From assembly GCF_014202695.1 (NCBI RefSeq), contig NZ_JACHHH010000006.1, positions 1-64,000 of the forward strand: a stretch of 64,000 bases of DNA, given 5' to 3'. The first letter of the stretch is position 1. Each line of letters starts with the position of its first letter. Under the pieces are notes generated by a model. That model was given only the letters and a program-made list of their open reading frames with translations. It ran no database searches and was not told the origin of the DNA. Shown here one piece after another: positions 1 through 7,705 of this stretch. A program made the translations under genes and the position numbers. Source of the DNA: Oribacterium sinus (GTDB lineage Bacteria; Bacillota; Clostridia; Lachnospirales; Lachnospiraceae).

Positions 1-74
1 TTTAGACTTTGTTCTATAAAGAGTCGGTCTTCTAAAGAAAGATGTTTTTGGTTACCGGGAATAATTTTACTCAT
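1..74 (-). CDS. IS30-type transposase, N-terminal fragment (runs off left edge)
   Basis: Only the first 24 codons lie in the window. The reading starts at an ATG on the minus strand (74-72) behind a strong ribosome binding site, GGAAGGAG, at 88-81. The translated start MSKIIPGNQKHLSLEDRLFI resembles the N-terminus of IS30-family DDE transposases, where this segment opens the helix-turn-helix that binds the element ends. The catalytic region is outside the window, so I cannot tell whether the copy is intact, and I did not find a clear terminal inverted repeat between 75 and 230. The family call rests on a short stretch; another protein with a similar HTH start is possible. Confidence 0.6.
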   Translation of the reverse strand, partial: MSKIIPGNQKHLSLEDRLFIEQSL

Positions 75-232
75 AATAAACTCCTTCCATTGCTGTCAGA
101 AGGAGCTCTAAACATACCATGAGAAATGTGAAAGAGAAAATATCAACTGTGCAGAAGTAAAATCTACCGGGAGACAGATGAGTGGAATTTACTTTTTCAT
201 TTTTGGAAGCGGAATAAGCTTGTATTTCGCTC

Positions 233-262
233 TTGCCATGGAGAAAGAAGCTGTGCTATACT
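233..262 (+). promoter_or_regulatory. Promoter of the tRNA-Thr gene
   Basis: A -35 box TTGCCA (233-238) is followed after 18 bases by an extended -10, TGC-TATACT (254-262). The tRNA begins 10 bases downstream, as expected for a tRNA transcription unit of its own. Confidence 0.65.
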
Positions 263-271
263 GCGGGGGAT

Positions 272-344
272 GCCACAATAGCACAGTCGGTAGTGCATCT
301 GATTCGTAATCAGAAGGTCACCAGTTCAAGTCTGGTTTGTGGCC
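272..344 (+). tRNA. tRNA-Thr, anticodon CGT
   Basis: The cloverleaf folds completely. Acceptor arm GCCACAA (272-278) pairs with TTGTGGC (337-343). The D arm is GCAC/GTGC (281-284/293-296), the anticodon arm TCTGA/TCAGA (298-302/310-314) with loop TTCGTAA, and the T arm ACCAG/CTGGT (320-324/332-336) with loop TTCAAGT. Anticodon CGT (305-307) reads ACG, threonine. CCA is not encoded. The discriminator base would be C (344), which is unusual for tRNA-Thr. The gene has its own promoter and terminator. Confidence 0.93.
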
Positions 345-354
345 TCTCTTTAGT

Positions 355-386
355 GGGGAAGCAGAGTAGGCTTCCCTGCTTTTTTA
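355..386 (+). terminator. Intrinsic terminator of the tRNA gene
   Basis: GGGAAGC (356-362) pairs with GCTTCCC (370-376), followed by TGC and a run of T. It ends the tRNA transcript just before a palindromic repeat. Confidence 0.8.
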
Positions 387-430
387 TTCATAACGAGTAT
401 CGATTGCAAAGCGTGCGATATCTCGTTTCA
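384..430. repeat. Palindromic intergenic repeat, copy A
   Basis: The core reads AACGAG-TATCG...CGATAT-CTCGTT (392-427), an imperfect inverted repeat of about 36 bases flanked by TTATTCAT on the left and TCA on the right. Near-identical cores occur at 24139-24174, 26606-26641 and 59525-59560, and a diverged one near 15395-15430. This copy is in the opposite orientation to the copies at 24139 and 26606. It lies directly after the tRNA terminator. Confidence 0.85.
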
Positions 431-487
431 TTGGTGATTTTTTTTGAGTAAAACGGTCGATAGATAAGATAGGGAGTTGAAATAGTT

Positions 488-1018
488 ATGGAAGTGCAGG
501 GAAAGGAAGAAAAGAAAACAAGCATGGAGTCGGAGCTTTCTGAAGCAAAGGAAAAGCAGAACTTGGCGGATAAGAATGGTTCACCGGAAGGGGAGAAGAG
601 AAAGGAACAAAAGAGAGTCCTTATCATTCTTCTTCTTGTATGTCTGATGGCAGCTTTATCTTTTTTTCTTCCAAAGGCTTTTGCCAAAAAGGATGCCAGA
701 AAGGTACAGATTTTAAAAAACGGAATTGTTCTGATTGAAAAAAATCTCTCGGAAAACAGCAAAATTTTGATTATGGATAACGAGGCCAGAGAAGTGGACT
801 TTAAGGAAAATCTGGCATCCCTTTCCGAAGATGAGGTAAATCCTGCAAAACATGAGGTGAACTTTATAGAAATTAAGGATGGAAAGGTGCTTTGTACCGA
901 ATCCAACTGTAATAATCAAATCTGTGTACGGACCCCGGCCATCAGTGTGGAAAATCCGGACCTGCCCATTGTGTGTCTGCCCCATGGCTTAATCATTCAA
1001 ATTATTACAAAATCCTAA
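488..1018 (+). CDS. Membrane-anchored NusG domain II (NusG_II) protein
   Basis: The 176-residue protein has a charged cytoplasmic N-terminus, one transmembrane helix at about residues 46-66 and an extracytoplasmic domain. That domain carries the hallmarks of the NusG-II family: a Cys cluster C-x4-C-x4-C in ESNCNNQICVRTPAIS and a second Cys in the IVCLPHGLIIQI segment. The family is common in Clostridia, often near electron-transfer or Apbe-type genes, but its role is not established. The start at 488 follows GGGAGTTG at 471-478. It is the first gene after the tRNA and is followed after 100 bases by a secreted endopeptidase gene with its own likely promoter. Confidence 0.8.
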   Translation: MEVQGKEEKKTSMESELSEAKEKQNLADKNGSPEGEKRKEQKRVLIILLLVCLMAALSFFLPKAFAKKDARKVQILKNGIVLIEKNLSENSKILIMDNEAREVDFKENLASLSEDEVNPAKHEVNFIEIKDGKVLCTESNCNNQICVRTPAISVENPDLPIVCLPHGLIIQIITKS

Positions 1019-1055
1019 CATTTCCCCGGATTAGCTTACAAATCTCATTTCGAAC

Positions 1056-1084
1056 TTGCGAAAAAAGAAGCTATGCTTTATCAT
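1056..1084 (+). promoter_or_regulatory. Candidate promoter of the NlpC/P60 gene
   Basis: TTGCGA (1056-1061), a 17-base spacer and TATCAT (1079-1084) lie 36 bases before the chosen start codon. Match to consensus is moderate. Confidence 0.4.
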
Positions 1085-1119
1085 GCAGATGTATCATTTT
1101 ATTAAAAAAGGAAAAGAAA

Positions 1120-2118
1120 ATGAAGAAGAATTGGAAAATTTTAGTAGTGAACTCTATTTGTCTGATTTCTCTTTTTTCTGCCATCCCGGCTTATGCAGGT
1201 CGTTGGCAGAAGGGAAACGGCAAGAACAGCAATAAATGGTGGTACAATCATCAGGATGGAACCTATCCAAAGGCTACCTGGGCTTGGATTGACGGTAACG
1301 GTGACGGCATTGCAGAGTGCTATTATTTTGATGCCAACGGATGGCTAAAGTCCAATACCACGGTGGAGGGATATAAGGTAGATACTACCGGTGCCTGGCT
1401 TAAAGATGGTGTTGTGCAGGTGAAGGCTATCGGAGAAGCGGGAGTTTATACCAACGGTAAGAGCGAGTCCAGCTCCGGAACCATTGATGTGATGGGTTCT
1501 GACTTGGATTTGGGAACAGCAGTTTCCGATCAGGAAAACCAGAAGCCTTCTGTGGAGAAAAAGAGCTCCGCTTCCAAGAAGGCAAGTGCAAAGGAAGAAA
1601 AGAAGAGCGGACAGGATGTTCTGGAGGTTTCCGGCTCTTATTCCGGCCCCGAAGTGGAAGGGGACAGCAATCTTGCAACGGAAAAACCTGCTAAGAATAA
1701 GGCTGAGAATTTCAGCGGAAATGTTGGAAACAGTGCACAGGATTTAAAGAAGTCCGAGGCAACGGAGTTAATCAGCTATGCCCGTTCCTTCATTGCAGTA
1801 CTTCCCTATAAGGTGGCAGGAACTTCTCTTAGTACCGGTGCGGATTGTTCCGGATTTACCCAGGAGGTATTTAAGAAATTCGGTATTTCCATCCCCAGAG
1901 ATTCCCGTTCCCAGTATGCTTCTGCACAGAAGATTTCCGCGGAAGAGTTACAGCCCGGTGATTTAGTATTTTACGGTTCCTCCCCAAGTACCATTTATCA
2001 TGTGGGAATTTATTCCGGAAACGGAACCATTATTCACTGTACAAGAACCGGTGACTTTGTTCGAGAGCACGATGTTTTCTACAAGAAGCCATACGGATAC
2101 GGAAGATACACAAAATAA
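1120..2118 (+). CDS. Secreted NlpC/P60 cell-wall endopeptidase with aromatic wall-binding-like repeats
   Basis: This 332-residue exported protein probably cuts stem peptides of peptidoglycan. It has a signal peptide (residues 1-26, ending AIPAYA-G), then a Trp/Tyr/Gly-rich region at about 28-95 (NKWWYN, WAWIDGNGDG, CYYFDANGW) that looks like choline- or glucan-binding repeats. A Ser/Lys/Glu-rich linker (about 110-220) leads to a C-terminal NlpC/P60 domain. The catalytic residues are visible: Cys243 in DCSGF, His294 in YHVGIYSG and His306 in IIHCT. The reading frame is open further upstream to 973, but only the ATG at 1120 gives a signal peptide and has AAAGG (1107-1111) in front. A terminator follows at once. 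Confidence 0.87.
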   Translation: MKKNWKILVVNSICLISLFSAIPAYAGRWQKGNGKNSNKWWYNHQDGTYPKATWAWIDGNGDGIAECYYFDANGWLKSNTTVEGYKVDTTGAWLKDGVVQVKAIGEAGVYTNGKSESSSGTIDVMGSDLDLGTAVSDQENQKPSVEKKSSASKKASAKEEKKSGQDVLEVSGSYSGPEVEGDSNLATEKPAKNKAENFSGNVGNSAQDLKKSEATELISYARSFIAVLPYKVAGTSLSTGADCSGFTQEVFKKFGISIPRDSRSQYASAQKISAEELQPGDLVFYGSSPSTIYHVGIYSGNGTIIHCTRTGDFVREHDVFYKKPYGYGRYTK

Positions 2119-2156
2119 TTTTCTTTTCTTAAATTCTATAGATAAAAAAATCAGCA

Positions 2157-2203
2157 AAAAGATCGATAGATTCGGCTCATACGGATTTATCGGTCTTTTT
2201 TTC
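2157..2203 (+). terminator. Terminator after the NlpC/P60 gene
   Basis: AAAGATCGATA (from about 2158) pairs, with one G-T pair, with TATCGGTCTTT ending at about 2198. A seven-T run follows. Confidence 0.65.
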
Positions 2204-2253
2204 ATGTTTGAAACTTTCTGACATTCTTTCAGTTTCATTTCAGCAAAGCTTTC

Positions 2254-2337
2254 TATACTGGGGCTATCTCAAAAAGAAAGGAGATGTTGAAATTGAAAAA
2301 GCAGAACATATTCTTTTTGGGAACAAGAAAAGGATGA
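2254..2337 (+). promoter_or_regulatory. Leader of the repeat-rich lipoprotein gene, with possible leader ORF
   Basis: A -10-like TATACT sits at 2254-2259. A strong Shine-Dalgarno AAAGGAG (2277-2283) is followed by a short frame with possible starts at 2284 (ATG), 2287 or 2293 (TTG). It encodes about 15-18 residues (…KKQNIFFLGTRKG) and stops at TGA 2335-2337. This stop overlaps an ATG (2334) that is in frame with the lipoprotein gene. This could be a coupled leader peptide, but nothing in the peptide shows a regulatory function. Confidence 0.3.
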
Positions 2338-2420
2338 AAAAGGGAATCTATGGAAAAATGAAGAAGGATTATTTTAGGGAGAATTATTTATCTGAAGAGT
2401 ACAGAAAGGAAAAGAAAAAA

Positions 2421-4706
2421 ATGAAGAAGAAAATGAAGGTAAATTACAATAAGCTTGCAGCCTTGGCTTTAGGTCTGGGATTAAGTAGCATTATGGTGGC
2501 CTGTGGAAGTACAGCCAATGCGGCACAGAATAAAACAGTGAGCAATAATACACAAGCTACAAGCCAAAAGCCGGCGGAAAAGTCTACGGGAAGTGAAACC
2601 AAGATTACCGTGGAAAACGGAGAGATTAAAACAAACGGAAATGGCGTTTCTGTAGAGGGGAAAACCATTACCATTTCCGCTGCGGGGAACTACAGACTTT
2701 CCGGAAATTTGGAGGACGGTCAGGTGGTGATTGCGGCGGGAGATACCCATAAGGTCAACTTGGTTTTGGATAACTTCAGCATCAGCAACAAGGAAACAGC
2801 TCCTATTTATGGGAAGACCTCCGGGGATTTCACCCTAACTTTGGCGGAGAATTCCAAGAACTCTGTACAGGATCTTAGAGCGGCCAATACCGCAGAAGAC
2901 AGCAATTCCAATTCTTCCAATAAAAAGACAGAGGATATTCCCGATGCGGCAATTTACAGTAAATCCGATTTAATATTAAGCGGAAGCGGTAGTCTGGATG
3001 TCAAAGGAAATTATGAGGACGGAATTCATGGTAAAGACAGCTTAACGATTGAAGGCGGAAACTATACTGTCGAGGCTACAAAGCACGGCATTAATGGTAA
3101 GGACAATCTGACTATCAATGATGGAAGCTTTACGATTACTGCAGGACAGGACGGCTTTAACACCAATGGAGATATGACGGTATCTAAAGGAAGCTATAGC
3201 CTTTCCGTTTCTGATGACGGTATGCATGCAGACGGTAAGCTGGTGGTAAATGAAGGAACGGTAAATATCGAGAACTCCAATGAGGGACTGGAGGGCGCTT
3301 CTATTGATATTAATGGAGGTACAATTACCGTAAAGTCTCAGGACGACGGTTTAAATGCGGCAAGCGACAGCAATTCAGGAAATGAATTTGCCGCACAGGA
3401 AGGAGTATATATCAATATCAATGGCGGTACCCTTCGGGTAAATGCAGGAGGTGACGGTCTGGATTCCAACGGAGACTTAAACATTAGCGGCGGAACTCTT
3501 ATAGTAGATGGCGCCGGACACGGAAACGGACCTTTAGATTACAATGGAACAGGAACCATTACCGGCGGTACGGTTTTGGTAGCCGGAAACAACGAAATGT
3601 TCCAGACCTTTGACGGAAACAGCTCTACCCAGGCCTTTATGGTAGATTATCTCAGCAATAATCAAAATGCGGGAAGCACAATTAAAATTACTGACAGCAA
3701 GGAAAAAGAAATCTTCAATGTTTCCGATTTGCTAAACAGCTACGGTGTAGTGCTGTTCTCCTCTCCGGAGCTTAGCAATAATCAGAGCTATAAGCTTTCT
3801 ATAGGAGATACTACTGAAGAATTTACCGTAAGTTCTATTGCTAATACTATTGGAAATGGAAATGCTATGGGCGGCGGAATGGGCCATGGCGGCCCACAGG
3901 GAGCTGCTCCAAATAAAGGCTTTAACGGCGGACAAAATGGAGGCCAGAATGGCGGCGGTCCGCAGGGCGGCCCTCCAAACGGAGGCTTTAATGGCGGACA
4001 AAATGGAGGACAGAATGGCGGCGGTCCACAGGGCGGTGCTCCAAACGGAGGCTTTAATGGCGGACAAAATGGAGGACAGAATGGCGGCGGTCCACAGGGT
4101 GGCCCTCCAAACGGAGGATTCCAAGGCGGCATGAACGGCAACCAGGGCATGCCCGGTGATAGGGGCGGATTCTCCGGTGGAGATGGCAACAACTTCCCCG
4201 GTAATCCCCCCGACGACAATGGCATGGGAATGCCTCCAATGAATAACGGTCAAGGAATGGAACGAGGAGGCATGAATGGTGAGCAGGGAATGCCCGGTGA
4301 CAGAGGACAGGGCGGCATGAATGGCAGTCAAGGAATGCCCGGCGGAAGAGGTCAGAGAGGAATGAATGGAAATCAGGGAATGCCCGGTGACAGAGGACAG
4401 GGCAGCATGAACAATGGTCAGGGAATGGAAAGAGGAAGCAGAACGGATGGACAGGAAAGTAAGAAGAATAAGCAGAAGAATTCAAAATCTTCCAATAGTC
4501 AATCTCAAAAGAATTCGAACAAGAAAAATGTAGGTACATCCGATAAGAATGATGGAAATACTTCCAAGAACAATACTAAGAAGAAGTCTGACAACAGTTC
4601 TCAGAATCAGTCCGGCAAGAATTCCAAGAATAATTCTTCAAAGAAGAATACTCAGGCTGGAAATAAACAGGCTACTCAGGGAACAGAGAGTAATCAGGCA
4701 GGATAA
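2421..4706 (+). CDS. Cthe_2159-like beta-helix lipoprotein with Gly/Asn repeats
   Basis: From the start at 2421 the product has 761 residues. A lipoprotein signal ends in the lipobox IMVAC-G. A right-handed beta-helix region follows (to about residue 460), with repeated turns such as SISNKE, GGNYTVEA, NINGGTITV and DDGLNA. These Asp/Asn/Gly turns fit the 'carbohydrate-binding domain' family represented by Clostridium thermocellum Cthe_2159, a calcium- and pectin-binding protein. Next come 22-residue Gly/Asn/Gln repeats, shorter MNGxQGMPGDRG repeats, and a Lys/Asn/Ser tail. I chose 2421 because AAAGGA (2405-2410) precedes it and the signal peptide then begins normally; in-frame ATGs at 2334 and 2358 are alternatives. 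It probably sits on the outer face of the membrane or wall. The partner genes often seen with this family (VTC, CotH) are absent here. Confidence 0.75.
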   Translation: MKKKMKVNYNKLAALALGLGLSSIMVACGSTANAAQNKTVSNNTQATSQKPAEKSTGSETKITVENGEIKTNGNGVSVEGKTITISAAGNYRLSGNLEDGQVVIAAGDTHKVNLVLDNFSISNKETAPIYGKTSGDFTLTLAENSKNSVQDLRAANTAEDSNSNSSNKKTEDIPDAAIYSKSDLILSGSGSLDVKGNYEDGIHGKDSLTIEGGNYTVEATKHGINGKDNLTINDGSFTITAGQDGFNTNGDMTVSKGSYSLSVSDDGMHADGKLVVNEGTVNIENSNEGLEGASIDINGGTITVKSQDDGLNAASDSNSGNEFAAQEGVYININGGTLRVNAGGDGLDSNGDLNISGGTLIVDGAGHGNGPLDYNGTGTITGGTVLVAGNNEMFQTFDGNSSTQAFMVDYLSNNQNAGSTIKITDSKEKEIFNVSDLLNSYGVVLFSSPELSNNQSYKLSIGDTTEEFTVSSIANTIGNGNAMGGGMGHGGPQGAAPNKGFNGGQNGGQNGGGPQGGPPNGGFNGGQNGGQNGGGPQGGAPNGGFNGGQNGGQNGGGPQGGPPNGGFQGGMNGNQGMPGDRGGFSGGDGNNFPGNPPDDNGMGMPPMNNGQGMERGGMNGEQGMPGDRGQGGMNGSQGMPGGRGQRGMNGNQGMPGDRGQGSMNNGQGMERGSRTDGQESKKNKQKNSKSSNSQSQKNSNKKNVGTSDKNDGNTSKNNTKKKSDNSSQNQSGKNSKNNSSKKNTQAGNKQATQGTESNQAG
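3907..4122 (+). repeat. 66-bp tandem repeats inside the lipoprotein gene
   Basis: Three near-identical units of 66 bases (22 codons) plus a partial fourth encode NGGFNGGQNGGQNGGGPQGG followed by PP or AP. Units differ by only a few bases, so the array is recent or kept uniform by recombination and is likely to vary in copy number. A weaker Met/Gly/Gln repeat follows at about 4126-4430. Confidence 0.85.
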
Positions 4707-4820
4707 ATTTAAATAAGCTAAGGGTATGAATTCTATTTTTCCTTTACAAGCTTTCCTGAATTGGATATGATGTTATGGATTGTATCAAGATATTTCAGAG
4801 CGAAAAAGGAAAGGAAAGCT

Positions 4821-5582
4821 ATGAATTTATTCTCTCAAAAGAAACAGCAAAAAAAGACTAAGATGGTACTTACAAGTGTCCTGATTCTTAGTCTTTTTTG
4901 CCTGTCTATGATATTTACAGCATTTGCAGGTCCGGGGGAGCTTTATCAGAAAAAACTGGAATCCCAAACTTCCACGTCCAATAACGATACGGAGATTCGG
5001 ATTGGCAAAAAACTATTCCAAACAGAGGCAGGAAAAAAGGAAGATCAGCTTCTTGTAATGCTGGACCATGAATTAAGCCTTTGGAACAAGGGAGAGGATC
5101 GCTATTATTTACAGTGGAAAACATACAACGGTTATGGCAGAAACGGTTTGAAAGAAGGAACGGAAAGAAAGGAAGGGGACGGAACCACTCCTTTAGGTGC
5201 TTATCCCATTTCCTTTGCCTTCGGCTTTCCTAGCTCTGTAAATACAAAGCTTCCTTATAAGCAGATTCAAAGGACTTCCTATTGGTCCGGAGAGAAAAAT
5301 ACTTACAATACCTGGGTGGAAAGTCCTACGAAGATTACCGGGGAAAGATTGTATTCCTATAAGATTTGCTATGAAAAGGCTTTGGCCATCGGATTTAATC
5401 AAAATCCCGTAGTATTTGGTAGGGGCTCCGCTATTTTCTTACATATCAAGGCGCCGGATACCTGGGAGAGCTCCGGCTGTATCACCATTGAAAAGCAGGC
5501 GATGGAAGACTTACTTCCTTTACTAAAGGAGAAGCTGAGTATTATTACCTTACAAAAAGAGGATGAACTTCAAAAGTATTAA
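4821..5582 (+). CDS. Secreted L,D-transpeptidase (YkuD-like) catalytic-domain protein
   Basis: The 253-residue protein has an N-terminal signal or anchor (residues about 15-36, ending TAFA-G) and a YkuD-type domain. The motif HIKAPDTWESSGCI carries the expected His208 and catalytic Cys220 of L,D-transpeptidases, which make 3-3 cross-links in peptidoglycan or attach proteins to it. The middle segment (GDGTTPLGAYPISFAFG) also fits the family. ATG 4821 has AAAGGAAAG just upstream, whereas the further in-frame ATGs at 4761 onward would add about 20 residues in front of the signal. The gene belongs functionally with the preceding wall-active genes, though a 114-base gap suggests separate transcription from the lipoprotein gene. 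Confidence 0.75.
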   Translation: MNLFSQKKQQKKTKMVLTSVLILSLFCLSMIFTAFAGPGELYQKKLESQTSTSNNDTEIRIGKKLFQTEAGKKEDQLLVMLDHELSLWNKGEDRYYLQWKTYNGYGRNGLKEGTERKEGDGTTPLGAYPISFAFGFPSSVNTKLPYKQIQRTSYWSGEKNTYNTWVESPTKITGERLYSYKICYEKALAIGFNQNPVVFGRGSAIFLHIKAPDTWESSGCITIEKQAMEDLLPLLKEKLSIITLQKEDELQKY

Positions 5583-5722
5583 AATATTAGGAAGCACCTA
5601 AAGAGCTTTAAAGAGTATGAAAGTTTTTGAAGAGCATAAAAGTTTTTAAGGCGTTTTAAGACATTTTTATAAAATGTTGCAAGGAACTATGGAATGGAAT
5701 CCATAGTATTGAAGGAGGAGAA

Positions 5723-6580
5723 ATGGATAACAAGAAAAAACGTTTAATTCGGGACTATTGTTATATGATTATAGGCTCCCTATTAATTTCCATTGCCTCC
5801 AAAAATATTTATGATCCGGCAGGATTAATTATCGGAGGAGTTTCCGGTATATCCATTATCCTTCGACACTTATTCGGTCTGCCCTTGTGGTTAAGTAATA
5901 CCGTTATTAATATTCCGCTTTTTGGTCTTGGATATCTCACTAAGGGATGGAAATTTATTGCCAGAACCATATTTGCCACCATGCTATGCTCCTTTATTTT
6001 GTATGTACTTCCGGATTATACTCTGATTCCTGCAGATGATTTATTTTTAGACTCTGTGATTGGTGCCATTCTTATGGGAATTGGCTGCGGCTTGGTCTTT
6101 GCGGCATCCAGCACTACCGGTGGAACGGATTTGATGGCTGCGATTATTCAAACTCGCTTTAAGCATATATCCATTGCGAAGCTTTTACAGTTCTGCGACG
6201 GTGCTGTAGTGCTTTGGGGATTACAGCTCTTTGGGGTAACCAAGGCCTGCTATGCCATTGTATCCGTATATGTTTTCACCAAACTTTGTGATTCCTTTAT
6301 TGACGGTATGCACTTTGCTAAGGCGGTTACTATTATTTCCAATAAGGGAGAGGAAATTTCTCAATGGATTATGAAAGAGCTGGAACGAGGCGTTACCGGT
6401 ATTGATGCGAAGGGAATGTATACCAGACAGGGAATTACCATGCTGTACTGTGTGCTGAGTCCAAGAGAGGTGACCAGAGTGAAGGACCAGGTTTACAGTA
6501 TGGATGATAAAGCATTCTTTATCATTTCCGATGTGCGGGAAGTACATGGCGAGGGTTTTATCAATCATAATGAAGATTAA
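5723..6580 (+). CDS. YitT family membrane protein (DUF161 plus DUF2179)
   Basis: The 285-residue protein has about five or six hydrophobic segments in residues 10-200 (DUF161/YitT_membrane) and a soluble C-terminal DUF2179 domain (about 205-280) with typical wording: TIISNKGEEISQWIMKELERG, GITMLYCVLSPREV and FFIISDVREVHGEGF. YitT proteins are widespread in Bacillota and thought to be transport-related, but substrates are unknown. A good site GGAGGAG precedes the ATG. A short dyad CTATGGA-TCCATAG lies at about 5689-5708 just upstream. It overlaps the next gene by 11 bases, so the two are probably co-transcribed. Confidence 0.88.
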   Translation: MDNKKKRLIRDYCYMIIGSLLISIASKNIYDPAGLIIGGVSGISIILRHLFGLPLWLSNTVINIPLFGLGYLTKGWKFIARTIFATMLCSFILYVLPDYTLIPADDLFLDSVIGAILMGIGCGLVFAASSTTGGTDLMAAIIQTRFKHISIAKLLQFCDGAVVLWGLQLFGVTKACYAIVSVYVFTKLCDSFIDGMHFAKAVTIISNKGEEISQWIMKELERGVTGIDAKGMYTRQGITMLYCVLSPREVTRVKDQVYSMDDKAFFIISDVREVHGEGFINHNED

Positions 6581-7697
6581 AAGCATTACCATTCGTAAAT
6601 CCAAAAATATTGTATTGCTTATCATGGCAGGATTGGTGCTTCTATCCTGCCTTTTTCAGTATCCGGATTTCTCTTTTCTAAAGGGTTTTCCCGTAGAGAA
6701 GTATTTCTCCATGCTTTCCATTCTGCTTCTGTCCGTGTATTTGATGGAAAGCCAATATTTGCATCATTTGGTGTACAAGCAGTTAAACCGCAGTAAAACA
6801 AGAAAAGGCTTATCCCGCAGACTGATTTTCTTTAGCTTTCTATTTTCTACCTTTTTTGGAGATACTTTGAGTCTGTTTGTGATGATTCCCATCACATTGG
6901 ACAGCCTGGGAAAAGAAAAAAATTGTAAATATCTTTTGGTGCATACTCTGGTTCTACAGGTTTTGGCCGGAGAGATCGGAAGTTTTCTCTTTCCCTACAC
7001 CAGCCTTTCTTCCCTATATTTGTTTTTAGAATATGGCTATAGCTTTCTGTCCTTCTTACGGATTAGCTTTATCTTCTTTCTTTTTGGAGGAATTTTTTTG
7101 CTTCCCTATGTACTGATTTTAAAAGAGGAAGAAAATGACGTATTTCAGGGGAATTTCAGGGAAAGCAGATTGGACACCAATTCCCTGCTTCATTTTTTTG
7201 TGTTTTCCATTTTTATTTTTTTATCCTATCTAAGAATTCTTCCGATTCTTTTGCTTTTCCCCATTCTTAGCTTTTATACGCTTATCTTTCGAAGAAGAAT
7301 TTTCTTAAAGCTGGATGGCTTTCTATTTCTTTTTCTCTTTTTGATTTTGCTGTTAAAGGAAAGTACCTATCATAGTGCATTGCTTAGCCGCTTGTTTGGA
7401 GAATGGATTCTTGCCCATGAGACCGGTAGAGGCTTTATTCTGTCGGAAATTTTCACAAGACTTCCTGCCGCTGTACTGTTGTCCTCCTTCAGCACCAAGG
7501 GAAGACAGCTGATTGTGGCTTCCATATTATCCACGATTCACCCCTTGGCGTTAAACTATAGCAGTATTATGGCTATTGTTTTCTTACGTAAAGCTAAGCT
7601 TGTGAACCTGAAGCTTTTTCTTTTGCATTATCTTATGGTACATGGACAAATGCTGATTATTCTGCTGTTTTTGGCCTTTTTCACCGGAAATTTTTAG
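6570..7697 (+). CDS. Multi-pass membrane protein, possible ion-transporter-type permease
   Basis: From ATG 6570 the product has 375 residues and about nine or ten hydrophobic helices. It has short polar loops such as KQLNRSKTRKGLSRR and DSLGKEKNCKY. The segment FFGDTLSLFVMIPITLDSLG has the flavour of the ArsB/CitM/NhaD ion-transporter superfamily, where a conserved polar break sits in a helix, but I see no diagnostic motif and do not assign a substrate. The frame is open from 6504. I prefer 6570 because the upstream part lies inside yitT; the ribosome site is weak either way. It lies between yitT and a dihydrouridine synthase gene, 8 bases before the latter, so it is part of one transcription unit. 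Confidence 0.6.
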   Translation: MKIKSITIRKSKNIVLLIMAGLVLLSCLFQYPDFSFLKGFPVEKYFSMLSILLLSVYLMESQYLHHLVYKQLNRSKTRKGLSRRLIFFSFLFSTFFGDTLSLFVMIPITLDSLGKEKNCKYLLVHTLVLQVLAGEIGSFLFPYTSLSSLYLFLEYGYSFLSFLRISFIFFLFGGIFLLPYVLILKEEENDVFQGNFRESRLDTNSLLHFFVFSIFIFLSYLRILPILLLFPILSFYTLIFRRRIFLKLDGFLFLFLFLILLLKESTYHSALLSRLFGEWILAHETGRGFILSEIFTRLPAAVLLSSFSTKGRQLIVASILSTIHPLALNYSSIMAIVFLRKAKLVNLKLFLLHYLMVHGQMLIILLFLAFFTGNF

Positions 7698-7705
7698 GAG
7701 AGATT

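Noticed and set aside
75-230. Terminal inverted repeat of the IS30-like element
   Set aside because: AGTAAA/TTTACT (about 156-192) is the only dyad seen; it is too short and has no partner in the window to call an element end.
3732-4331. Long open frames on the minus strand opposite the lipoprotein repeats
   Set aside because: They are mirror images of the Gly/Asn repeat coding region, with low-complexity Pro/Ala/Ser content and no ribosome site.
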